A DNA stretch of 64,000 nt, from NCBI RefSeq assembly GCF_964204865.1, contig NC_135254.1, positions 12,715,001 through 12,779,000 on the forward strand. Direction: 5' to 3'. The DNA is from Styela clava (taxonomy: Eukaryota; Chordata; Ascidiacea; Stolidobranchia; Styelidae). Below, piece after piece: positions 35,473 to 50,597 of the stretch (its first letter is position 1; each line of letters opens with the position of its first letter). A program made the position numbers and the translations under genes. The notes below the pieces were generated by a model. It saw only the letters and a list, made by a program, of their open reading frames with translations. It was not told the DNA's origin and did not search any database.

Positions 35473-38400
35473 AATGAACTGCTTCAATTATTCTAATTTA
35501 TACAAAATTACTGAAAATAATATAAATTGAATGTTGAACATATGAAGACAACATAATACAATACAGCAGTACCAAAGAAGGACAACACAATACAGTGCGA
35601 AACTAAGAGATATTTAATTATGGAATATGATGCGACTCTCAGAATTCTCCACATGACTGGATGAATGAATTTATGTAACAGTTATATACGGTAACCAGAA
35701 TCGAACTTCTAAAGAAGATAAGTAGTACAGTACATGATTTTACTACAAAAACAACAAAAATTTACCAAAATAAAACATATCTTCAACTTTAATCAATGGC
35801 ATTTTTATAAACATTCTTTTTCAAATGGCGGACAGTACAAGTTTTTATGACAGATACCTAACTTAAATATTAAAAAATGATGCCTAACTAAATTCCTTGT
35901 ATATTTCTGGGTTAAGGGTCACATTCGAAAGCTAGAAGACTTTTTCTAGAAGTCGGTTAATCAGACCTATCTGGAAAGATCTAACCTAAAAATCATTTAC
36001 ACTTGTCAATGAGATTTAAGATTGTCCAAAACATTGTTCTTTGAACATTTTTCATCGTGACCCATTTGGCACGGCCAATTTTTTCCACAACCCAAAGGAA
36101 CTAAAATAAAAATTTAATAATACAGAAGATATTTAAAAAAAAACGATAAAACTGACAACATTTTTAATGAGATCGATGTGCTTTTCGCACAAAAGATCAA
36201 ATCTTGGCTCCATTCCAGTGATGGTGGTCTCAGTACTGGCTCCAAATTTGATCAGTAGCCTATTTTGTTTTAACATAAGTGGTGTCGACAAATATTTACT
36301 GCGACCCGGCAATAACACAAACATTCTATTTGTCTCTGAAACAAGAGCATCTGGCACTACAGCAGATGAGTCAGATTGTGGCATTTTGTCTCGATACTGC
36401 GATAATAAATTTAATCAATCGTGACAGTTGTCAGCCGTCAAGTGACCACAATTGCGATTTTTTTGATAAAAACTTTCGAATGCTACGGTAACATTTTTTT
36501 CCTGATGTAAATCGGATTATTTTTTCAATGAATTCAATCATGACGTATAAAAAAAACTGTGCCAAGAAGAGTTTTGCAGTCACTGTTATAATTGATGTCT
36601 TTCAATGTGGGGGGCTGGGGGCTATTTTTGGAATCGAAGAACTGTGCCGAACTGGAATACTGAAATATGTATTACAAAATTCATTCGATTTACTAGTCTT
36701 TGTGTAAATCACTTCGTCAAACATGATGTATTTTCAAGTATTACAACAAATTCAATATTATAAAATTGAAAATATTACTGTATTTTTATTTTAGAATGTT
36801 TTCAGAATACAGAAATGGAAAATTTGCCTGGCTATTTGTTTGTTACATGATAACCTGAGACAGGAGTTATACACAACCAGTACCAGCAATGCAAAAAACG
36901 AACCATACGGTACCGTAATTAATACTGTAATAGGACTGTGGGGTGACGAAACAAAAACATTTTCATTGTTCAGAAGTCGGATACGGTACCGGTACCGTAA
37001 ATGTTGGCCGATTACGGTGAGCTATTTTCGTTTAGTGGATTGCTCAACTAAATATCCCATGCGACTAACTAACAACGAAAAAAAAATCCCATCCCACCCC
37101 AATAAGCTCAACCGAACAACAAAACAACGGCTACGGTACCGATTCCAGGGTGACGCTGCTCGATAACCTCTTCTGGTTTATCGCGCCTCCCTTCACACTG
37201 AAAGTATTGTTTTATATGTGATTCGTAGTTATTTTTGTCTATTGTGTACTTTTGGTATGTGATAAAATAAACTACTGACTGACTGATACCGGTACGCTCT
37301 TAACCAAGATGGCTTCGCCTTTTGAATGAACTCACAAAACGCTTTGTCATATTTCGGATATTATCCGGCAGAGTGTAGGGATTTGAATGTAAGTTTCTAA
37401 TATTGTTCCAAAAACATATTTTTCAAAATATGCGTGTGGCATCTATTTTTGTCTAACACGACTCAGTCCGGAAAGTGTAATACAGTATATTATTTGCCAG
37501 AAAGTAAAATGCACTTTGGATTACGTAATATGATTGTTTAGTCACTTCGGAACAATGCATCTCATATTTTATCATCCGAAAAAAAGCTTCTTGGACCAGA
37601 AATAAACCTAAAATCGTTTTTGGACACGAAATCAATTCAAGTCAACCAATGGATCGTTTTATTATCAATGCGTTGAAGTTATGTAGAATCGACCTTCAAC
37701 TACTGAACCAATTATTTTTTTAAATTTTCATAGGTTAAAAATTGTTGTTGTCTCTAGAAGTATATTATTGCTTTTATTTGTTCCTAAAGTTCATATGAAA
37801 TACATTTCATCTAAATGTTCATGGGATCACCGCCCAGCTTGACGGCCTATGTCGAGGCTGTCATCCGCAATCCGGTTTAGTCTTGTTTTACTTGTATTCA
37901 CGGAACACGGTTTTTATTCCATCTGGCATGGCGACCTTCGTTTTAGATTTTGCGAGGTTTGGGCTCTCTCAATGGAAATTTATTTTAACAATCTCTACCA
38001 CGTGATCGTGAGTGACATCGCAGTGTTTGTTTTATCCACGCGCCTTTCTATATACATTTCGTTACGTTCTCCTTCAATGCTGGCTCAATCGGAATCGAAG
38101 GATTCCTGCTTTGCTCTCCAAGCAAGTTCTTGATCGCTCCTCTCCTTTGATCACCTTAACTGGCATGTATTCGCGGAAACTCAACAAAATTGAGAGAGGT
38201 ACGGCCACAAGAAAAAGGTGTAGAAAGAAATCCTAACCAGAATGTGTTTCCTTTAACCCGGACGAAGATTTAATTCTTATAATATTCAGTCTCCACATCA
38301 CGAGTCTTAAAAAGAAACTGTGTCATGTCTAACTTTAACCGTGCGAAAACACATCTTACACCACACACAGAAGAGTTCATGGAATATTTGCAACTTACTC

Positions 38401-38674
38401 TACTGAAATAATTATATGCCTCAGCCCTTATCATAATTTAAAAAACTATTTTCATTGCCACATTTTCTCAGAAAAAAACCCTCCTTGTATCAAAAAAAGA
38501 AACGATTGTACATTATAAAAAGTTCAATATTACTGGCGCTAAAATAAAAAGGCTGCAATAAAAGGCAGTTCATTCTCGTCCATGCAGCTGTAAACTGTAG
38601 AGAAAGTCAGGCTATCATTATGTCGATGAGCTTTAACCAATGCAAATTCATCATGAAATAAGTTTTGAGGTTGT
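35473..38674. other. Intergenic between Rab14 and WDR5
   Basis: Contains the Rab14 promoter side and WDR5 3' UTR, both on the minus strand. About 36840-37290 looks like a retroposed repeat with an AATAAA-bearing end. Open frames at 36133-36491, 36840-37166 and 37849-38236 have no recognisable product. Confidence 0.4.
37140..37290 (+). repeat. Retroposon-like 3' end with (ACTG)n tail
   Basis: Shares GCTGCTCGATAACC, CCGCG/TCGCGCC, CTTCCCTT and GATAAAATAAACT with 54213-54340. It ends in an AATAAA-like signal followed by ACTGACTGACTG, a simple tail typical of LINE-mobilised elements. The 5' end was not fixed; it may start near 36840. Confidence 0.5.
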
Positions 38675-42746
<4,072 letters not shown>

Positions 42747-43809
42747 TTAGCAATACTATTAAAAACTATTTAAAAACAAAGCATATTTAAAAATTTCAAA
42801 GATAAGATTATTAATGAAACACTATCCTGCTATCCCTATCAGACTATGAATAAATCTCTTGAAAAGTCATCTGTAAATTACTCCTGTACTCAGAAGAAAA
42901 AAAAATAATATAGGGCATATGGCATAACACACATCGCCGTTACATTTAGAGCAGTAGGCATTTTACAAGTATCTATCAAATTACAACAAAAATTATAGGT
43001 ATTCCAGTATTCATATTAGTTGATGATAGTAAATTCATTTAAAGAATCATCAGACAGTCAGAAGAGTTTGGCTTTGTAAAAAATGAGTTGGAAGAAATGG
43101 AATTGAATTTGCAAATGTGGAATCAATGAAACAGAATTATGACATCTCTTAGATATTAAAAAATATTACAGTATTATAGAAATATTTATCTCTAATCTCT
43201 GGTACGCGATTCCAACATACAGACATATGCTACTACAGTACTAGCTGTAAGTTAATTCCCTGTTCTGTTGTTAGCTAGAAATTCTAGCAAATTTCAGAAT
43301 TTAGGAGAATGGCCAAAATGATATCATGTTTCATTATGATATACAGTTATGCATGAAACCTTCCAGCAGTTAGCAGATTTTCATTAACAGAAATGAACAT
43401 CAAACGAATGAATTGCTGAACAAAATAAAAAGTTTAAAAATGAATTTTTAGCTTAGTGAGCTTTTTGGTTACTTTTTTGCTTTGCTAAGCGCTTAATACA
43501 GTAATATTAGAACGAACTGACGAGGTCTGAATGTGGAAACTATCATTTTGAAAATAATCTTGAATGGCAGCATTGTGATAGAGCCGAGTCAGTGTTGCAA
43601 GAAGAGATCACATTTCAGCATTCGTAACTTCTCCAACCCTCCCAGTACAGCAGTACAAAAACAAACGATATGCTGCAACTTTCTAGGTCAGCAGGCAGCA
43701 GTTAAAAAGTTCAGTTACACCTAATTTCACGTACACAAATGATACAGATTATCCGACGATATGCGGTAACAAACTGACAAGCGCCACACAAAAAACGACA
43801 ATCAACACG

Positions 43810-44182
43810 CGTAGGCGGTGTGGCTCAAGGGCGCGGCGGTGTGGCTCAACGGGCTAAGCGTTAGGAATACGCTCGCCACCGCACCTCTAATTACTCTGCG
43901 TGGGTTCGCAGGTTCGAATCCCATGTAGGGATGGTTATGTGCGAGAGGATTGCTGGACTCCTCGCCGTCGTTGGGTGGTTCACGTAACCGCTGGTCGGTT
44001 ACGGCTTCCTCCATCACCAAGTCCATGCTTTCGAAAACAAACAATACAGTAAAAACTAATCCCATACCCGACTTGGAATGGTAACCGGACGAGAGGCCGT
44101 GGTTCGCCATATGGATAAGCCGTCTCATCGGCTTTCCTCTCCCCCGGGATAAATATGTAAATCCTATCCTATCCTATCCTAA
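43810..44182 (+). repeat. Full-length tRNA-derived SINE with TCCTA tail
   Basis: Best copy of the family. The head has box A-like TGGCTCAACGGGCT at 43842-43855 and an exact box B GGTTCGAATCC at 43911-43921. The first part of the head is present twice (GCGGTGTGGCTCAA at about 43816 and again at about 43837). The body follows: GTGCGAGAGGATTGCTGGAC, GGTGGTTCACGTAACCGCTGG, CTAATCCCATACCCGAC, TGGTAACCGGACGAGAGG and CCCCCGGGATAAATATGTAA. It ends in four TCCTA units (44160-44180). The intact box B suggests a fairly young insertion. Confidence 0.92.
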
Positions 44183-45068
44183 CTTCTACAAATCTCATAA
44201 AAACAGCGCCATCGGTCAGCAAAGTAGGGTAGCGTTGCATTGAGTCTAAAATTGCAATTGTGAAGTGAACTTATGCATCAAGGTTGGAAATCCTATCTGA
44301 AGAACCAAATCGGCCTTTTCTGATCTTCAAATATTGAATAAAGTTAGATTTATCATTTGCTACTGACCGTATAAATTTGAAAATTTGCATTTTAATATGA
44401 CGTTTGGATGTTTTTCAGAAATTTGCTGCTTTTGTAAGCGTATCAACCCGATGTTCAAAAAAGCTACTTCGATTGAAATATTTAACCACTTCTAAGGAAA
44501 ATTACCGACAGCTAACATTAACATTGTCTATCTCAGTTTATTGAGGCCTGTTTGTAATCAAACGAAGTCTTTATCAGAAACAAAATTAAAAATATGCTCT
44601 TTTAGTTTCACCTAAATTTATGGCGCATAACTAGAAACTGACAAATGAGCGTCAAAACTCCGAAAACGAGTTAATGTTTACAGTCACGATTGAAAATCTG
44701 CCCCAACAAAAACACGGTCTGAGTGGGAGCTGAAATTGTTACGTTGACCCCTGTTGGGTGTCGGTTACTGCATTTCCCCATTCTAGGCTCAGCTGAAAAT
44801 TCTGACGGCAACAAGGCAGTGTTCACGGCGATTCGGAACTTTACATTGACCTGTTGAATGTACGGGTCATACGATCCGCTGGTCAAGCAGCTTATGTTAC
44901 ACAAAGTTGCGGATTGAGACAGTCACTAGCCGTTTGAGTCGTTCGTGTTTTTGTTGACATAAACTACAATCTTGGCCTCTGCGTTAGCTTTGTATGACGA
45001 TGCGGATTGAACAGCGAAGTAGTTCAATTAGACGCTTACCACTCCTTGGAATGTGTCCAACTAATGCA

Positions 45069-46000
45069 GTGGTTCTTGACTTGGGTTCGATGGAACCCAT
45101 GGGGTTCGGTGGAGCTGTTCCTGAGGTTCGACGAAGGTCCTCGGAAACATTTTATATTATGGAACTTTTACATTACCTCGTCCACTAATTATACAAAAAT
45201 AACTATAGTTGATCGCAGATAATAAAACTTAAACGTTCAACATCCAATAAATTAGCTTAGCTGTGTGTAAAGCTTCGCGCATATATAAGTTTTAGTAGAC
45301 CCGTCGATGTTTTTAGATTCTAGTATGTTTTATTGGAAACTCATATTTTCACAGATGTCGCGCGCTTTAGTGTTTGTACTTATCTATGATTATCTATTAT
45401 AACGTACTAATAAATTTATAATCAGTTTTACGAAAAAATCAAAGATTGGCGGTTAATGAATGCAAAATCAGGGTGCGTTTGAATTTCACTAGGTGGTAAA
45501 TTTGCGACAAAGAATACTTCATTGCAGAGCTTTGCTTGAAATTATCATCATCCGTTCCAGACATCCTCGATATGGCGCCGAGTCATATCGTATCTCTATT
45601 TCTGTAAAATAAAACAATTGGCAAATTTTTTATCTGCATTTCAATGCAGTTTGAAGTTTGAGAATCGAATGACTTGAACTACCAACGTTTTTGAGGCATA
45701 TTATCGTCTTTTGGATTTTTAAAATTGCTATTTTTTTATCCGGTTTGCGCCTTTTCACACGCATAACTTATACAACAAAAACATCAGCTTTCCCTGCCGA
45801 CGGCACTATTGTGACAAAACAAGAGCTATTTACACACGGGGTATTGGTATCTATAGTTAGACCATAATGTAATTTTCTAAAACCTTGCACGAAATTAGCT
45901 TCTCATTTATAAAGTTAGTATTGGGGTCCAAATTTCAATCGTTCAGTACGATGGGGTTCGGTTAGAGCATGCCGAGTAGCACAGGGGTTTGACAGGCTCG
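45069..46000 (+). mobile_element. Decayed hAT-like sequence
   Basis: Left end CAGTGGTTCTTGACTTGGG followed by GGTTCGATGGAACCC and GGGGTTCGG looks like a hAT terminus with subterminal repeats. GATGGGGTTCGG recurs at about 45950. No right terminus or target duplication was found, so the right boundary is a guess and the 3' end may be missing. Confidence 0.4.
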
Positions 46001-46360
46001 GAACGGTTAATGGGCATCAAGTCAATTTGGAAACAATGAAGTTTTTTTTTAATTCGGCGCACGTGAAATACTCTCTACTAAATTATATATACATAATTTC
46101 TCGTGCAACACACATGCATTCTCATATGTTATAGGAAATTATGACTCTTGGATAGTTTCTAACATGAAATAAAACAAAAATTAGGCCATAGTCCGAAGTC
46201 AATTTTAAATAAGAAAGCTTGCACACGCCCAAATTTTCGCGATCGAAATTGTTTTGCAGACGTCAGCCTGAGTTATTTGTGAAATGGAATTGTTTATCCA
46301 ATTCTATAGTTTTGATCGCTAATTTAAACATTTTATTCTACAGCACCGTACTTCTTGCCT

Positions 46361-46598
46361 GGGGGCTCCCGAAGCATGCGAACCAAGATGGCGGACATCG
46401 GAATGTAATATGTGTACTAGGTTAGGGTTAGGCCATAATTTCAGGTATAAATACTACGGGTGGCGCTTGGTTAGTCTTCGAACTGATAATAGGACTAAAA
46501 TAAGGAAAATTGGAAAAAAATTATTGCCTAACCCTAACCTGTTACCTATGTTACGTTCCGATGTCCGCCATCTTGGTTCGCATACTTCGGGAGCACCC
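46361..46598. mobile_element. MITE inserted in the SLC5 pseudogene exon
   Basis: Inverted ends of about 45 bases: left GCTCCCGAAGCATGCGAACC then AAGATGGCGGACATCGGAA, right the complement with few changes. Flanked by TGCCT at 46356-46360 and 46599-46603, a 5-bp duplication. The empty site is visible in the paralog, where CTTCTTGCCTCAACTCG is uninterrupted at about 58066. Interior carries GGTTAGGGTTAGGC. Confidence 0.9.
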
Positions 46599-46939
46599 TG
46601 CCTGAACTCGTTGTCTGTTGTGTTACTGAAAGACTGTTTTGTAAAACGATGGCCGAATCTATCAGAGTCCATCAAATTAATAATCGGAAAAACAATTGGA
46701 TTTACGGTACATTTTTGAGTGGATGACAATTTTTAATATATATATCTGATTTGCCCACACGATATTTTACAACACACTTGTGACTGTGGATCTAAAACAT
46801 AATAGCTTGAAAGGGGGGAGTTGACTTTGATGACCGTCTGGTCATATCACTCCCTTCTGTCTATACCAAACTAATTCATTTTTTATTATTATTTTTATTA
46901 TTATTACGATGAGGTCGATGACTGTTATTTTTGGTTGAC

Positions 46940-46945
<6 letters not shown>

Positions 46946-46971
<26 letters not shown>

Positions 46972-46972
46972 G
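46946..46972. repeat. (TC)n microsatellite
   Basis: About a dozen TC units, lying inside a stretch of roughly 180 bases (46788-46970) that is absent from the paralogous intron near 58250. Confidence 0.9.
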
Positions 46973-48700
46973 TGGGTCATACACTGTATTTAGCTCGAAC
47001 CAAGATCTTCAAATTCTGGTGCCACCATTCTAACTACAGTACATATTTTCGCAAACAAGCGCAGATTATTCAGGCATTGATTTTCACTATATTCTGTTGT
47101 TTTTTAGTTTTGGCTATCGGCATTGTCAGCATCATCACAGCTCTTTTGATTTCAATTGTACGATCGAACGCACTTGAACCGGTCTATGGATTTTTGGGAC
47201 TAATAAACGGACCACTGGATGGGGCTTATATTCTAGGATTTTTCTTTTCGTGGGCGAACAAATACGTATTATTTATTTATACTTGTGCATGAGTCTTGTA
47301 ACAACCTCATTTGCCAATCACCATTTTATACTTTTTTTATAGGGAGCATTTGCTGGCGTACTTTCTGGATTAGCTTTTTTCTTTTCTTTGGGAACCATAT
47401 TTGGAATGTTGATTCATACTCAGAAAATATTCCTCCTCGAACTAGTGAGCTGTGTTCAGCAAATAATACGAATCCAGAACAATTTTTAAACTTCATCACT
47501 ATGGCGATGCCAGAGACAATTTCGGTAAATGCAGAAGAAGGGTGAGTATAACATAAGCATTTTTATGTATTCTGTGAAGATTAATAACAAACAATTGTAC
47601 ACGAAGGGTTAGTTGATACTTTTAATGATTTTCCAGCGTTCGAGTCTAAATTGATTTCATAATTTATATCCTCAAACTGTGTATCAAAAACCTGTATAAC
47701 TGTGTATATATATAGGATTTTTCTTCATTATTTTTCTACCTATCAAAAATAATAAAACATTTTTTTCTTAAAATCAACACAGTAGTACACAAGCTTGCCT
47801 TCAGTTAAAATTGGAGCATACCAGGCTTCGTAGCGCTTTTTCATCTCAGAAGAATATGGATTTTGTGCAAGATATTTCCTAAGAAACCTACCACCTAGTT
47901 TCAAAGATAAAGTATTTAATGAATTCAAAAACAGTGTACATTTCAATGAATATCAATTAGTTCTTAGATCTGAAAAATTCAAATCTAATTTATTTAGCGT
48001 ATTCCTATTTTCAATAATCTGTAACCTGTTCATCTTCAGACGTTCCATTCTTTCGGATATACTGAATCTAAATTTCAATATTCATATGTTCGTAGGCTAT
48101 TTTGTTTCTCTTGCTGCTGGGTTGGCGGTGATATTTCTGACAGGCAAGTATGTTATACATTCAAAAATTTTACAAGGTCGTATAATTTGTTTGTTACAAA
48201 CTTTATTCAACAATTTAAAATATATATTTTAAGCCACACACCAGCAAACGGACTCAAATTACTTTATCCCAATTTTAGACAACAAATGTCTGCCAATAAA
48301 AAATTAGAAAATTCTTCCGTTTCGATGTGCCTGAACTTTCACGTTCTGAAGCGAAAACTTCATCGTCACAGAGGAATGGCGTGGTAGATGATTAGAAGAA
48401 AGACAAAATATTGGCCAACGTACTCTTGGCTACAACTATTGTTTGAGCAGTTCAATTCCATGCAACCGTTACAATCAGTGCAAATCTTTAGTGTGTTTTT
48501 ACTGCTTTAAGCAAACCATTGCGTAAAAGTTGTGTCACTATATGAGAAATGGTGAGAAACAACCTACTTCTTGAGTTGCGACTTGTACGGGTTGCAACTG
48601 TGTTGGGTTAACCTATATCTCTGGCCCGTCATGCCCGTGGGTTTCGACTAAGATCTTTCTACAAATAGGCTTGCCACTTGGTATTTTCATCTACCGGTAA

Positions 48701-50597
48701 TGCTAACCAGTTCGCTAATCTCATAAAATTCCGTGAGACGGTTCTACAGAACCGATGCAAACCGGCTGAATCCCACCACTGGTTGCAACATGATTGGATA
48801 GGTTCCAGCTATCGTGTTACGTAATATCTCCAGTAACAAGCTCGCAGCTGTTTAAAGCTTATCAAGATGTAACAGACTAGAAAGGATTTGAATTAAAGAT
48901 TTTAAAAAAGAAAATGTGATGAGTTTAGGTTTGTAGTCAGCATATATCAACGCCTCATATAGACTTTTTATTGCTTTTAGAAGGGCTTTGATGAATGCTC
49001 GTGAAAAAGCGATTCGTGCTTGTCGGTAATTTTCGAAAGCCAGTTGAATACAGAATATTGAATATCTTGCAGTGTCATATTCAAAAGTACTACTGCAAAT
49101 ATTCAGTTAACAAACTTTCCTATGTTGGCAGCATCGACTTAAGAACACACTCTGTTGTATGTGTAGGCGCACTGCTATGATTCTTCAATTCACTAAAGAT
49201 ACTGAATAAATTCATAAGTAGTACACAACAAGAAAGAGTTCTGCAATGTAACACTTAAATTAGAAAACTTGAAGTGCTGAAACGTTTGCAGTGATAAACT
49301 AATTTGTCGAATTAGTGTATGAAATGTGTTCTTCCGTCGCATATAAATTAATATACTGTATTATTAAATATTTTTTCCGAATCGGTTCTAACAAAAGTTT
49401 GTTTAGGTGAGTCAGTCAGTCGAAACCATGGCTCTAACCTCTCATATTACCATACAACATAATATATTCAAATAAAACAATAGGTAAAAGTAGAAATCAG
49501 TCCCGGCACACGTGTATATTTCGTCACCGCGGATATCAATCTTTCAAGTCGCCCTACATATATATATATATGTGTTGGTTGTTTTGCTTATACGTGCCCT
49601 AATAACTACCGTAATAGTCAACGGAATTCTTTTTCAATCAGTAAATCAGTAAAAACACGGAGCGGCGGCAAGGGCATGGTAGTGTTTATGAAGTGCTAAA
49701 ATATACTTTTCATTTGCAATGTATTCGGTCATATGGGCGTTTTTGTGAAATTTCGATTGCTGTGAACTTGCAATAGAAGGATTTTTAGTATCGCCTATGT
49801 TATTTAAAGAAACGTAACTTATAATCTGAAACAATATTAAAGATGTGACGTTCCAATGCACTCGCCACATTCTAGTTTTTTTTTTACTATGTAGTTATGG
49901 GTACGTGAAGCCTGGTCTGAACCCAGTTTTCATGTGATAACCAGATTAGTTAATCGGTTCAAGAGAATGTACTTGGATGGTGGAGAAAGCCGTGCCGTTC
50001 CCACACAACAGAACAATAATAAAGTACTCCCTATAGATATAACAACGTCTGTTTTTATAAACATTCTCTGCGAAACATTAGCGATATACATTCATTTTAA
50101 TATATATCGGTAGGTAGGTACTAGGTAGGCTACTTATAAGCATTGTTGTCTGCACCAAGTTTGCGCTTTGAGGGCATATGAGACCCGCATTTACGAATGG
50201 ATAATGAAGATTATACCCCAAAGAATATGCTAGGAGTGGCTGATCTTGCAACCTTTGCATGTAGGTATATCCGTACCACAACATTGCTTATATTTGCTTG
50301 GTCTATTACGAAAATCAGTAAAATGGCTTCATAGCCAACCCATAGTCGTATTGGTAACACGGTTGTGATATCTTCCAATAATTCTTCATTGATACCATAA
50401 AATAGGTCAAATGAATTGAGAAATAAAATACGTTTAAGGTTTATTTTATTAATATCCTGATTTTATTGCCCAAATTGCATCTAGAAACATCAAAACAAAA
50501 AGATGCAAGTGCATTTCCAGCCACCTACCTTTGTCTGAATATTGCCCGTCTCAAATAGCTGATCACCCGCCTCTATTAATTGGTATTTTTATTTCAG
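48701..50597. other. Gap upstream of the intact SLC5 exons
   Basis: Must contain the first coding exon and promoter of the SLC5 gene if the assembly is right, but no exon encoding the start methionine and first membrane turn could be recognised. A (TA)n run is at about 49556-49571. Confidence 0.35.

Larger units (their letters stand above)
46008..48700 (+). pseudogene. Decayed duplicate of the SLC5 gene 3' half
   Basis: Duplicate of 57745-59904, sharing exons, introns and 3' flank. Equivalent exons: 46344-46681 (interrupted), 47113-47269, 47341-47542, about 48041-48147 and 48236-48387. Lesions compared with the intact copy: a 238-bp MITE inside the first exon; the donor of that exon changed from GT to GA after ACAATTG; a net 7-base loss in the exon beginning GGAGCATTTGCTGG, which shifts the frame so the conserved GAFAG start and the later NTNPEQFLNF lie in different frames; and an extra base in the last exon after CTGCCAATAAAA that brings in a TAG. 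No exons for the first half of the transporter are present to the left, so it began as, or became, a partial copy. Confidence 0.88.

Noticed and set aside
36840-37166. 108-codon open frame
   Set aside because: Lies in a repeat-like region ending in a retroposon tail; composition is not protein-like.
43842-43921. A tRNA gene
   Set aside because: Box A and box B are present, but the cloverleaf does not close and the sequence continues into a SINE body with several relatives in the window.
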